Assembly: GCA_964589935.1 (NCBI GenBank)
Contig: CAZPVD010000001.1
Span: 558,001-622,000, forward strand
Length of the DNA: 64,000 bases
DNA from: VHCN01 sp964589935
GTDB taxonomy: Bacteria; Verrucomicrobiota; Verrucomicrobiia; Limisphaerales; VHCN01
Direction of reading: 5' to 3'
The notes below the pieces were generated by a model. The model was not told where the DNA came from. It made no database searches and saw nothing but the letters and a program-made list of their open reading frames with translations. Made by a program: the position numbers and the translations under genes. Of this stretch, positions 1 to 7,490 are shown piece by piece. Numbering within the stretch: the first letter of the stretch is position 1; each line of letters begins with the position of its first letter.

Positions 1-528
1 GCCATCAATCCACAAGGGCCGCCGCCAGTGGCCGAGCTTGATCACCATCCAAGCCGTGAGGAACGGCGCGAGCGTCCCGCCGATGCGTCCGCCGAACGCG
101 ACCAAAGCGCTGGACCGGGCGCGCGCCTCCAGCGGCATCCAGCGGCGGATGACCGCGCCGCAGGTGGGATACGCGCCGGCTTCCGCCGCGCCGCAGAGCA
201 GGCGCATCACGAGCAGGCTGGTGAAGCTGGACATGAAGCCGGTCATCCCGGTGAAGAGGGACCACAGCACGATGTAAGCGGTGAGCATCTTGCGCGCGCC
301 GAAGCGGTCGCTGGCCCAGCCAGTGGGGACTTGGAACAGCGCGTAGGAGAAGAAAAACGCGCCGAGGATGCGGCCAATTTCTTCCTTCGAGAGCGAAACT
401 TCGGTGTTGAAGGACGCCGACTTCACAATCTCCGCCAGGCAGATGCGGTCGAGGTAGAGGATGAACGACATCAGCATGCTGACCATGATGATGCGATGGC
501 GGACGTTCGTGGCGGTGGTGGCGGACAT
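1..528 (-). CDS. MFS transporter, probable hexuronate/organic acid:H+ symporter (3' end beyond window)
   Basis: The first 176 codons of a major facilitator permease are visible, and the gene runs off the window start. Residues about 12-34 form TM1 and 48-70 form TM2. These are followed by the MFS motif-A signature G-W-A-S-D-R-F-G-A-R in the TM2-TM3 loop. TM3-TM4 carries the G-AEAG-YP pattern typical of the anion:cation symporter (ExuT/GudP-like) branch. The start is the ATG at 528, which gives a short polar N-terminus directly before TM1. It lies 12 nt downstream of the mannonate dehydratase stop on the same strand, so the two are very probably co-transcribed and the likely substrate is a hexuronate or its derivative. 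Substrate is inferred from context; the family call is secure. Confidence 0.85.
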   Translation of the reverse strand, partial: MSATTATNVRHRIIMVSMLMSFILYLDRICLAEIVKSASFNTEVSLSKEEIGRILGAFFFSYALFQVPTGWASDRFGARKMLTAYIVLWSLFTGMTGFMSSFTSLLVMRLLCGAAEAGAYPTCGAVIRRWMPLEARARSSALVAFGGRIGGTLAPFLTAWMVIKLGHWRRPLWIDG

Positions 529-540
529 GATGAAGTGGCT

Positions 541-1521
541 CTACGTTCGGGATTGATCGGGGCTTCGCACGAACTTCTCCGCCGCCTGCATCAGCCCGCG
601 CATGTAGCCGTAGGCGAAGAGCCGGCCGAGCATCGTGTAACCCGGCTCGCCGTCCTCCTCGCCGATGAGTTGCGGCACGTGGTCGGGGCGCATCGGTCCG
701 GTGAAACCAACTTCGCGATACGCGGCCATCGCGGCGACCATGTTAGTCGGGCCGTTGTCGTGGAAGGTCTCGACGAAGTGTCCCGGCCCCGTCGCGCGCA
801 CGTCGCGGAAGTGGACGTAGCGAATGTGCCTGCCCAGCCGGCGAATCGTCGCGGGAATGTCCACGCCCATCGCGGCGAAGGTGCCCTGGCAAAAACAAAT
901 CCCATTGTGCGCGCTCGGCACGAGCCGGACGAGGCGCTCAAGGTTTTCAATCGAGTTCATGATGCGCGCCTTGCCTTGAAACTCAGGCAGCGGCGGGTCG
1001 TCCGGGTGCATGGCGAGAAACACGCCGCTTTCCTCCGCGACGGGCACCAGTTCGCGCAGCAGCCGCTCCAGGTTCGCCCACAACTCCTCCGCGCTGATGC
1101 GACCCGCGGCGATTTCGCTCGCCGTCGCGCTCAACGACATCGCGCGCGCCGCGGCGCGCAGGTCAAAGCCCGTCACGCGCGCGCCGCCGCGTTCAGGCGC
1201 ATCGAGCCGCGTGCGGACCCAGTCCGTGCCGGCTATGAAGTTGTAGCAGAGAATGCCGATGCCCAGCTTTCCCATCGTGCGGATGAGCGCCTTCATCGCG
1301 GCCAGATCAGTGCCATCGTCGCGACCGAGCTTCAATTTTTCGATGGGCAGGTAGCCCTCGACGATGGCGAGCTTGAGGCCGTGGCTTTCAATCTGCCGCT
1401 GCAAGCGCGGCAAGTCCTCCAAGTCCGCGGGATAACGCACCGTGATGTCCTCCACGCCGCACTGCGCGGCGAGGGTGAGGTTGTGGTCGTTCAACGGCGT
1501 GAGAACGGACGCGAGCCGCAT
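541..1521 (-). CDS. uxuA: Mannonate dehydratase (UxuA)
   Basis: Predicted to dehydrate D-mannonate to 2-keto-3-deoxygluconate in glucuronate breakdown, as a cytosolic TIM-barrel metalloenzyme. The 326-residue product carries the family hallmarks HPDDPP, a CQGTFAAMG cysteine segment, VHFRDV, HDNGPTNM and RPDHVP, which contain the expected metal and substrate residues (His, Cys, His, Asp). Its length fits the shorter UxuA group (about 350 residues) rather than the 394-residue E. coli form. The start is the ATG at 1521 (MRLASV); an in-frame extension upstream overlaps hisS and has no family character. It is divergent from hisS, with about 135 bp between the starts, and is followed 12 nt later by the MFS gene. 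This makes a small hexuronate operon. Confidence 0.9.
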   Translation of the reverse strand: MRLASVLTPLNDHNLTLAAQCGVEDITVRYPADLEDLPRLQRQIESHGLKLAIVEGYLPIEKLKLGRDDGTDLAAMKALIRTMGKLGIGILCYNFIAGTDWVRTRLDAPERGGARVTGFDLRAAARAMSLSATASEIAAGRISAEELWANLERLLRELVPVAEESGVFLAMHPDDPPLPEFQGKARIMNSIENLERLVRLVPSAHNGICFCQGTFAAMGVDIPATIRRLGRHIRYVHFRDVRATGPGHFVETFHDNGPTNMVAAMAAYREVGFTGPMRPDHVPQLIGEEDGEPGYTMLGRLFAYGYMRGLMQAAEKFVRSPDQSRT

Positions 1522-1656
1522 GGAGCGAGCGGGATGCAATGCGTTCAGTCTCCAAAACGCCCCCGCACGCGGCAAGCACGAATGCTTCGGGCGGACGTTT
1601 CCCGGCGCGCTTTTCTGCTTTATCCGAATTCCTTCCCCGGCATACTTGCGCGCCCT

Positions 1657-2925
1657 ATGGAACGTTTGCCGGGTTTCCGCGATTTTTATCCTGAACCGCT
1701 GCCCACCACCGATGCGTGGAGCGCCGACGCGCGCCAGCACATCTTCGACACGTGGCGCGCGGTCGCGCGGCGCTACGGCTTCCGCGAATACGACGGCCCG
1801 CCGCTGGAGCCGCTGGAGCTTTACACCAACAAGAGCGGCGAGGAGATCGTCGCGCAGCTCTACAACTTCACCGACAAGGGCGGACGCGCCGTCGCGCTGC
1901 GCCCGGAGATGACGCCGACGCTCGCGCGCATGGCCGCCGCGCACGAGCGCAATTACAAGAAGCCGATCAAGTGGTTTTCCATCCCGCAACTTTTCCGTTA
2001 CGAGCGGCAGCAGAAGGGCCGGCTGCGCGAGCACTTCCAGCTCAACTGCGACATCATCGGCGAGAAGGACCCGGCGGCGGACGCGGAACTCGTCGCGCTG
2101 CTGATTGATTCGCTGCGCGCGCTCGGCTTGACGAGCGAGGACTTCGTCGTGCGCCTCAGCAGCCGCAACGCGTGGCAGGAATTTTATGAGGGGCGAGGGG
2201 CGAGGGGCGAGGGGCAAAATGAGGCGGCCAACTCCTACGAATTTTACCAAGCCATTGACAAACTGGAGCGCGACGCGGATGCCAGCGCAGTCAAGCTGAA
2301 GGCGCTCGGCTTTTCACTCGATGAGGTGAAGGCGTTCATCGCCGCAGGCGAGCCGACTGCGGAGTTGCAGGCCATACTCGACAACCTCGCCGCGCGCGGG
2401 CTGGCGGAGTTCGTGAAAGTGGATTACGGCGTCATCCGCGGCCTCGCGTATTACACCGGGCCGGTGTTCGAGGCGTTTGATCGCAAGGGCGAGTTCCGCG
2501 CCATCTGTGGCGGCGGGCGTTACGATCATCTCATCAAGCAAGTTTCCGAAGGCAAAACGGACCTGCCCGCGCTGGGCTTCGGCATGGGCGACGTGGTGCT
2601 GCTGGAGTTGCTCAAGTCGCGCGGCAAGCTGCCGAAGTTCGATTCGCGCTGCGACGCCGTCGTGCTCATCGAGGACGAGGCGCTGCGCGGAGAATCGCTC
2701 AAGCTCGTGCAGCAACTGCGCGAGGCCGGCCTCGTGATCGAGTATTCGTTCACGCCGATGAAGGCGGACAAACAATTCAAGCGCGCCCTCGAACTCGGCG
2801 CGACGCACACCGTTCGCTTGGAAAAGAACGCCGCCGGCTCGCTTGCTGCGAAGATTAAAAACCTGCGAACTCGCGAAGAGCGCGCGGCGAGCGTTTCCGA
2901 AGTGGTGGAAATGCTGAAAGGTTGA
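1657..2925 (+). CDS. hisS: Histidyl-tRNA synthetase
   Basis: Class II aminoacyl-tRNA synthetase charging tRNA-His. The 422-residue length is normal. Visible features are the N-terminal PGFRDFYPE, motif 2 around residues 118-137 (RLREHFQLNCDIIGE), the histidine-binding LAYYTGPVFEAF near 263, motif 3 GGGRYDHL near 286 with GFGMG near 307, and an alpha/beta anticodon-binding domain from about 325 to the end. The start is ATG 1657; the open frame extends far upstream but that part is antisense to uxuA. Oddity: a perfect (GAGGGGC)x4 tract at 2188-2215 inserts Gly/Arg/Glu-rich residues at about 178-188, between catalytic core segments. tRNA-Arg follows 68 bp downstream. Confidence 0.96.
   Translation: MERLPGFRDFYPEPLPTTDAWSADARQHIFDTWRAVARRYGFREYDGPPLEPLELYTNKSGEEIVAQLYNFTDKGGRAVALRPEMTPTLARMAAAHERNYKKPIKWFSIPQLFRYERQQKGRLREHFQLNCDIIGEKDPAADAELVALLIDSLRALGLTSEDFVVRLSSRNAWQEFYEGRGARGEGQNEAANSYEFYQAIDKLERDADASAVKLKALGFSLDEVKAFIAAGEPTAELQAILDNLAARGLAEFVKVDYGVIRGLAYYTGPVFEAFDRKGEFRAICGGGRYDHLIKQVSEGKTDLPALGFGMGDVVLLELLKSRGKLPKFDSRCDAVVLIEDEALRGESLKLVQQLREAGLVIEYSFTPMKADKQFKRALELGATHTVRLEKNAAGSLAAKIKNLRTREERAASVSEVVEMLKG
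2188..2215 (+). repeat. Heptanucleotide tandem repeat (GAGGGGC)x4 inside hisS
   Basis: Four perfect 7-bp units sit head to tail within the hisS coding sequence. The 28-nt length is not a multiple of three, so gain or loss of a single unit would shift the frame of an essential gene, while a change of three units would not. The encoded residues (E-G-R-G-A-R-G-E-G) are low-complexity and look like a tolerated surface insertion. Confidence 0.9.
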
Positions 2926-2993
2926 TTAGCGCGTGTGCAAACGCGGCTTTCCTTCGCGGTTTGTTTTGGTTTCAATGCCGTCCGCTTCCGTGC

Positions 2994-3070
2994 GCGCCGG
3001 TAGCTCAATTGGATAGAGCTTCTGACTTCGGATCAGAAGGTTGCAGGTTCAAGTCCTGCCCGGCGCACCA
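2994..3070 (+). tRNA. tRNA-Arg, anticodon TCG
   Basis: A full cloverleaf can be folded by eye. The 7-bp acceptor stem is GCGCCGG/CCGGCGC. The D-arm is GCTC/GAGC, the anticodon stem TCTGA/TCAGA with loop CTTCGGA (anticodon TCG at loop positions 3-5), and the T-arm GCAGG/CCTGC with loop TTCAAGT. The discriminator base is A and the 3' CCA is encoded. It would read CGA and other CGN arginine codons. No integrase gene or attachment-site duplication is visible next to it. Confidence 0.97.
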
Positions 3071-3181
3071 TTGACTTGATAGAGTGGGTGCGGACGACTT
3101 CAAGCTGGTTCCAAAAAGACAAAAACCTTGCAAGAATGTGATGGTGGGACACGAATCTTCCTTAGGCATGAAACGATTCAC

Positions 3182-3814
3182 ATGATGCCGGCAGCGGAAG
3201 ACAACTTTCTGAACACGCGCCGAAGTTTGCTGGGCCGGCTCAAGGACTGGCAGGACGACCGGAGCTGGCAGGATTTCTTTGAGACCTACTGGCGGTTGAT
3301 TTACGCGACAGCGCGGAAGGAAGGCTTGTCCGACGCCGAGGCGCAGGAGGTGGTGCAGGAAACCGTCCTCAGCGTCGCCAGAAAAATGAAGGAGTTCAAA
3401 TACGACCCGGCCACCGGCTCCTTCAAGGGCTGGCTCAAACTGGTGACGCGCCGGCGCATCGTGGATCAGTATCGCAAACGCAAGCCACAAGAAGTCGCGC
3501 TGGCGAGCACGAGCGAGTCGGGGACGGGAACACACGCATTGGAACGCGTCCCGGATGCGGCAGCGGAGAAAGTGGACGCGGCGTGGGAGACGGACTGGCA
3601 GCAGAACCTGCTGGATCGCGCGCAGGAGATTGTGCGGACCCGCGTCAGTCCGCGGCAGTATCAGATTTTCGACCTTTACGTGCTGCGCCAGTGGCCGTCC
3701 AGCCAGGTCGCCTCCACGCTGGGCATCAACTCCGCGCAAGTGCATCTGGCCAAGCACCGCGTGCAGGCGCTCATCAAGAAGGAAGTGCGCCGGCTCGAAA
3801 AAACATTCCTTTAG
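3182..3814 (+). CDS. ECF-type RNA polymerase sigma factor
   Basis: A 210-residue sigma-70 family protein of the extracytoplasmic-function type. Region 2 (about residues 20-90) contains the YWRLIYATARKEGLSDAEAQEVVQET block and the W-L-K-L-VTRRRIVDQYRKR DNA-melting/-10 recognition helix. Region 4 (about 140-205) contains SPRQYQIFDLYVLRQWPSSQVASTLG, a helix-turn-helix, followed by a basic tail. I chose the tandem ATG at 3182/3185; a TTG at 3128 would add 18 residues without family character. No anti-sigma gene is adjacent. The next gene is a membrane Ser/Thr kinase, a pairing common in PVC bacteria where the kinase is thought to control the sigma factor. Confidence 0.9.
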   Translation: MMPAAEDNFLNTRRSLLGRLKDWQDDRSWQDFFETYWRLIYATARKEGLSDAEAQEVVQETVLSVARKMKEFKYDPATGSFKGWLKLVTRRRIVDQYRKRKPQEVALASTSESGTGTHALERVPDAAAEKVDAAWETDWQQNLLDRAQEIVRTRVSPRQYQIFDLYVLRQWPSSQVASTLGINSAQVHLAKHRVQALIKKEVRRLEKTFL

Positions 3815-3830
3815 AAATCACGCAATGGAA

Positions 3831-3848
3831 GTTCGGCGAATGCCGAAC
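3831..3848 (+). terminator. Hairpin downstream of ECF sigma gene (GTTCGGC/GCCGAAC, 4-nt loop)
   Basis: A perfect 7-bp GC-rich stem with a GAAT loop begins 16 nt after the sigma factor stop. No U-run follows, so it is not a canonical intrinsic terminator; it may be an attenuator, an mRNA-stabilising hairpin, or a chance structure. A second perfect hairpin (CCGGCG/CGCCGG, loop TTTG) lies at 3927-3942 in the same 252-bp gap before the kinase gene. Confidence 0.4.
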
Positions 3849-4066
3849 AATCCGCGCCGGTCGAAATGCGATTGATCGCCTTTGTTTTCTGAGAGACTCC
3901 CTCTGCCATCTGCTGCTCTGGGTTGTCCGGCGTTTGCGCCGGCGCGGGGGCGCGTTTGGATGCCGCCATCGGGCGCACTTCGACTTGGATTTTGCGACGC
4001 GTCGAAAGATGTTGCACAGCCTTTGCACACGTCTTAGAAGCAGCCGCGCAAGTCCGCAGCCATGAG

Positions 4067-5890
4067 ATGAGTTCGCCCGCGCCAACCAATCCTGAAGCGC
4101 CCCGTCCGCCCGCGCCGGTTGTTCCCGATTACGAATTGGAGCGCCGCATTGGCCGCGGCAGCTACGGCGAAGTCTGGCTCGCGCACAGCGCGTTGGAAAC
4201 CCGCCGCGCCGTAAAGGTCGTCTATCGTGCTTCGTTCGACAGCGAGCGGCCCTACCTGCGCGAGTTCGAGGGCATCCGCCAATACGAGCCAGTCTCCTCG
4301 CACGAAAGCCAGGTGCGCGTCTATCACGTCGGCAAGAATGACGACGCGGGCTATTTCTATTACGTCATGGAGCTGGCTGACGACGCAACCACGCTGGGGA
4401 AAACCGCACCTGTCCCCGGCGGCGAGGCGGCGCCCGTTGAAATTCAGCAATACACCCCCGCGACGCTTACAGGCTGGCTCAAGCAACGGGGCCGGCTGCC
4501 CAGCGCGGAGGCGTTGCCCATCGCGCTGGCGCTGGCCTCGGCGCTGGAGCATCTGCACCGGCACGGGTTGGTGCATCGCGACATCAAACCCTCCAATGTT
4601 GTCTTCGTCGGCGGTCGGCCGAAGCTCGCCGACATCGGTCTCGTCACCAGCGTCACCAGCGCGGACACGCTCGTGGGCACGACCGGCTACATTCCGCCGG
4701 AGGGACCGGGCACGCCGCAGGCGGACCTTTTCAGTCTGGGCAAAGTGCTTTACGAGGCGGTCACGGGACGCGACCGGCAGGACTTTCCGAACCTCCCGGA
4801 GGATCTCGCCAAGCTCCCGGACCGTGCGGCGTTGCTTGAGTTCAATGAGATCATCCTCAAGTGCTGTCACGGCAACTCACGGGAACGGTATGCGAGCGCC
4901 GCGGAACTGCTCGCCGACTTGAAGCGCATCGCAGCAGGCCGTTCGTTGCGCAAAGATCGCGCCCGCCGCCGTCAGACGGTGGCCATCGCCGTCAGTGCGC
5001 TCGTCGGGTTGTGCGGTTTCGCGTTGTGGCAGTTCACGCGCCCGCCCGCCGCGTCCGGCGACACCTCCGCGGGTGCAGGCGTCACGAATGCGCCTGTCAG
5101 CGCCGCCCCTTCGCCTGTGCGCGCGACCAATTCGCTCGGCATGGTCTTCGTCGCGGTGCCCGGCCTCGCGGCCGAGTTCTCCATTTGGGAAACCCGCATG
5201 TCCGACTTCAAAGTGTTCTTCGATGAAACCGGCCACAAGGCGGATGTCGCCCATTATACGGTGGATGTCGGCAATGAGCCGAAGGAACTCCCCCGCACGT
5301 GGCTGCAAGCCGGTGCTTCGACGGGGCCGGACCATCCCGTGCGGGCGGTTTCCTGCGAGGATGCGATGGCGTTTTGCGAATGGCTGACGCAGCGCGAGCG
5401 CAAGACAGGCCAGCTCGACGCTCGTCGGGTGTATCGCCTGCCCCGGGACGCGGAGTGGAGCTGGGCGGCGGGGCTGACGAACGAAGTCGGCGACACGGTG
5501 GTGGAGCGCCAGCGCATCGGGAGGAATCTCGACCGTTATTATTGGGGCCGCAACTGGCCGCCGCCGCCGGGCGCCGGTAATTTCTCCGGCGCGGAATCCA
5601 TCATGGTGCAGCACGTCAGGGGTTACTCGGACCCCTTCCCCCGCACCGCGCCGGTCGGCTCCTTTCCAGTCGAGGCGAACGGTCTCTTCGACATGGCCGG
5701 CAACGTCTCCGAATTCTGCGAGGATCAGGTCTTCACCGACGGCAGCCAGACGCCGCAGCACGTCGCCCGCGGCGCGAACTGGGAGTGCTACACCCGCGTG
5801 GAGTTCCGCATCGCGCGCCGCCTCTTCTTCAACCCGCACGAGGCCCGCGTCAACTGCGGCTTCCGCGTCGTGCGCGCCACGCTTCCGTGA
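4067..5890 (+). CDS. Membrane Ser/Thr protein kinase fused to a formylglycine-generating-enzyme (SUMF1) domain
   Basis: The 607-residue protein has a cytoplasmic Hanks-type kinase domain (about 22-300). It shows the Gly-rich loop IGRGSYGEVW (28-37), Lys50, catalytic HRDIKPSN (near 170) and a DIG triplet in place of DFG. One transmembrane helix (about 305-325) is followed by an exported FGE-sulfatase/SUMF1-like domain (about 354-605), with the typical W-x-x-R-hDAEWSWAAG and NGLFDMAGNVSEFCED signatures. Such C-terminal domains usually act as ligand-binding sensors in kinases rather than as active FGE. The start is ATG 4067; an upstream in-frame extension lacks family features. It follows the ECF sigma gene after 252 bp, so it may be that sigma factor's partner. 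Confidence 0.88.
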   Translation: MSSPAPTNPEAPRPPAPVVPDYELERRIGRGSYGEVWLAHSALETRRAVKVVYRASFDSERPYLREFEGIRQYEPVSSHESQVRVYHVGKNDDAGYFYYVMELADDATTLGKTAPVPGGEAAPVEIQQYTPATLTGWLKQRGRLPSAEALPIALALASALEHLHRHGLVHRDIKPSNVVFVGGRPKLADIGLVTSVTSADTLVGTTGYIPPEGPGTPQADLFSLGKVLYEAVTGRDRQDFPNLPEDLAKLPDRAALLEFNEIILKCCHGNSRERYASAAELLADLKRIAAGRSLRKDRARRRQTVAIAVSALVGLCGFALWQFTRPPAASGDTSAGAGVTNAPVSAAPSPVRATNSLGMVFVAVPGLAAEFSIWETRMSDFKVFFDETGHKADVAHYTVDVGNEPKELPRTWLQAGASTGPDHPVRAVSCEDAMAFCEWLTQRERKTGQLDARRVYRLPRDAEWSWAAGLTNEVGDTVVERQRIGRNLDRYYWGRNWPPPPGAGNFSGAESIMVQHVRGYSDPFPRTAPVGSFPVEANGLFDMAGNVSEFCEDQVFTDGSQTPQHVARGANWECYTRVEFRIARRLFFNPHEARVNCGFRVVRATLP

Positions 5891-5978
5891 GCAAATTCAC
5901 GCATCGCGGCCGCAATCACGCAGCCCGTGACCGCGGTTTTTGAATGAACCGGCGCAGGGAGGAAGTCTTCCGCTTCCA

Positions 5979-5998
5979 TTCAGAAACTTTTTTCTGAA
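5979..5998 (+). terminator. Hairpin after kinase-FGE gene (TTCAGAAA/TTTCTGAA)
   Basis: A perfect 8-bp inverted repeat with a CTTT loop lies 88 bp downstream of the kinase stop. It is AT-rich and lacks a trailing U-run, so the terminator role is only suggested by position at the end of the sigma-kinase unit. Confidence 0.35.
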
Positions 5999-6041
5999 AG
6001 GTTGAAAGACTCGTCCGTCGCGGCGCGAACATCCCCTAGTG

Positions 6042-6072
6042 GCCTCCGTCCGTCACCATTCGGACGTGAGGC
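6042..6072 (+). promoter_or_regulatory. Long hairpin (11-bp stem with one bulged T, 8-nt loop)
   Basis: GCCTCCGTCCG at 6042-6052 pairs with CGGACG at 6061-6066, then after a single bulged T at 6067 with GAGGC at 6068-6072. It is the strongest inverted repeat I found in the 684-bp gap 5891-6574 and lies just upstream of the tandem 20-bp repeat. It could be a transcription terminator without U-run, or part of a structured RNA or operator complex. The structure is seen directly; the function is not known. Confidence 0.5.
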
Positions 6073-6108
6073 AACCGACGACGCCCATGCGCTTGATACC
6101 AGTATTCG

Positions 6109-6148
6109 GTGATAATCCGTGTCACGCTGTGATAATCCGCGTCACGGA
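6109..6148 (+). repeat. Two tandem 20-bp operator-like repeats (GTGATAATCCGYGTCACG..)
   Basis: Positions 6109-6128 and 6129-6148 are head-to-tail copies differing at three positions (T/C inside and the last two bases). Each copy has the internal dyad GTGA-N9-TCAC. A spacing of 20 bp, about two helical turns, with dyad symmetry, is what a pair of adjacent sites for a dimeric regulator looks like. They lie about 430 bp upstream of the eleven-gene block. Confidence 0.55.
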
Positions 6149-6194
6149 TGCGCCTCTCGCCCGCCCGGCGGGCACGCTCGCCCGTCAGAAAGGC

Positions 6195-6437
6195 GTCTTC
6201 GGCTCTCAGGAACCCATCTTCGGCTGTCGGGAAGGCGTCTTCGGCAGTCGAACAGCCGTCTTCGGCTCTCAGGAAGCAGTCTTCGGGTGTCTGGAAGGCG
6301 TCTTCGTGGCTCGGAGAGGCGTCTTCGGCAGCAATTATGCTGTCTTCGGCAGTCTGTTATGTGTCTTCGGCATGAATTTTTTGATGTTCGGCAACAAATT
6401 ACTTGTGTTCGGCTGACATGAACATATCTTCGCTAGC
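6195..6437 (+). repeat. Array of twelve 21-bp-spaced units with core GTCTTCGGC
   Basis: The CTTCGG core occurs at 6197, 6218, 6239, 6260, 6281, 6302, 6323, 6344, 6365, 6386, 6407 and 6428: twelve times, exactly 21 bp apart with no indel. The remaining 12 bases of each unit are highly variable. Four copies deviate slightly within the core (6302 ends in T, 6386 and 6407 begin with G, 6428 ends in C). All three forward frames are open through most of the array because 21 is a multiple of three. One frame (stop at 6414-6416) reads as VFG-x4 heptads, but the twelfth unit lies beyond that stop. This favours a DNA- or RNA-level function over a protein. It is not a CRISPR array: there are no conserved 23-40-bp repeats and no cas genes. 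Confidence 0.85.
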
Positions 6438-6481
6438 CGAAAACCAGAAAATGACGCCCGAATATGTATTGTCGTCAGCCC

Positions 6482-6502
6482 CGGATGCCTTCAAAGCATC
6501 CG
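6482..6502 (+). promoter_or_regulatory. Hairpin in leader of the eleven-gene block (CGGATGC/GCATCCG)
   Basis: A perfect 7-bp stem with a 7-nt loop lies about 72 bp upstream of the first gene start at 6575. No U-run follows. It may be a leader attenuator or processing site; nothing matches a riboswitch class that I recognise. Confidence 0.4.
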
Positions 6503-6574
6503 AAATAGGGCCAAAACCCGCCGCAGACGGCTCTTCTTCATCCGAAGGCGTCCAAACTTCAACCCCAAGACGCC

Positions 6575-7480
6575 ATGGCTGATCAATTCGACTTCCACTA
6601 CCTCCAGCTTCGCTACATCCGCGAGGCCATGAACGATTACTCCACCTTCAGGCCCGATGATTTCACCGTCGCGCAGGTGGACGCCCTGCTCCTGAGCGCC
6701 AAGAACGTCCGCACGGCCTACGAGAACACCAGGACGGAGTTCGACCTGGCCATGGGTGGCCGCAACGGCGCGCAAACGGCGCTGCACGACGCCTGCGTGC
6801 AGGTGTATCCCATCATGAAGAGCCGCTTCCGCAAGGATCCGGTCAGCTCGGAGGTCATCGGCAAGCTGCCGGTGGATGACAAGACGCCGGCCGACACCCT
6901 CAAGCGCGGGCAGGCCATCAGCCTGCTCTGGGGCAAGCTCCCCAACCCGCCCGGCAGCGCCACGCCGTTCAAGGCGTGGGACACCATGGACAATGCCGCC
7001 TTCGCCGCGCTCGTGACCGCGCTCGACACGAAGCTGGAAACCTTCACCGATGAGACGGATGACTTCCAAGAGGCGCAGGGCAACCTCCACTTGAAGGACG
7101 CGGAGATGACCGACTTCATCACCGCCGCCCTCACGCAAGGGCGCAACCAGTTCAGTGTCGGCACGGCGGAGCGCGAGGTGATTGACGCCATCCCCACGAC
7201 CCCCGCCTCGCAAGCACCGGGGCAGGCGGTCATCAGCGCGGCCACTTCCCCCGGCGCCGGGGCGGCGCACCTCGAATACAGCGCGCCGCACGGCACCAGC
7301 TATGACGTGCTCCGCAAGGGACCGGGCGACGCCGGCTTCGCCACGGTCGCCAGTGACACCATCGAGACGGCGTATGACGCCAGCGGCCTCGCGGCGGGGG
7401 CGCACCAGTTCAAGGTCGTGGGCCGCAATTCGCGCGGCACCGGCCCGGAGAGCGCGGTGAGCACGGTGAACGTGAGCTGA
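6575..7480 (+). CDS. Hypothetical protein with C-terminal fibronectin-III-like domain
   Basis: I do not recognise the 301-residue protein's N-terminal two-thirds. It is mostly alpha-helical by composition, acidic, with no signal peptide. From about residue 215 the sequence (AISAATSPGAGAAHLEYSAP... to the end) has the spacing of an FN3 beta-sandwich, including the terminal F-K-VVGRN-RGTGPES-VSTVNVS strand. It opens the tightly packed block running to 31158, is 10 nt from the next start, and is the only member without an evident export signal. It might therefore be cytoplasmic or use another route. No clear SD precedes the ATG. Confidence 0.7.
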   Translation: MADQFDFHYLQLRYIREAMNDYSTFRPDDFTVAQVDALLLSAKNVRTAYENTRTEFDLAMGGRNGAQTALHDACVQVYPIMKSRFRKDPVSSEVIGKLPVDDKTPADTLKRGQAISLLWGKLPNPPGSATPFKAWDTMDNAAFAALVTALDTKLETFTDETDDFQEAQGNLHLKDAEMTDFITAALTQGRNQFSVGTAEREVIDAIPTTPASQAPGQAVISAATSPGAGAAHLEYSAPHGTSYDVLRKGPGDAGFATVASDTIETAYDASGLAAGAHQFKVVGRNSRGTGPESAVSTVNVS

Positions 7481-7490
7481 ACAGACTTTG

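Noticed and set aside
28..1656. N-terminal extension of hisS by more than 540 codons
   Set aside because: The region is antisense to uxuA and the MFS gene, and the HisRS core begins cleanly at ATG 1657.
2994..3070. tRNA-Arg as an integration site for a genomic island
   Set aside because: No integrase, no phage genes and no duplicated tRNA 3' end were seen downstream.
6039..6416. 125-codon ORF with VFG heptads as a protein-coding gene
   Set aside because: All three forward frames are open through the array because the period is divisible by three, and the array continues beyond this frame's stop. Not excluded, but unsupported.
6195..6437. CRISPR array
   Set aside because: The repeat core is only about 6-9 bp, spacing is 21 bp in total, and no cas gene is present. 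CRISPR repeats are longer and nearly identical.
6195..6437. Tandem cUUCGg tetraloop hairpins, since the core is CTTCGG
   Set aside because: In the units inspected the bases flanking C..G do not pair (T opposite C), so no stem extends beyond the closing pair.
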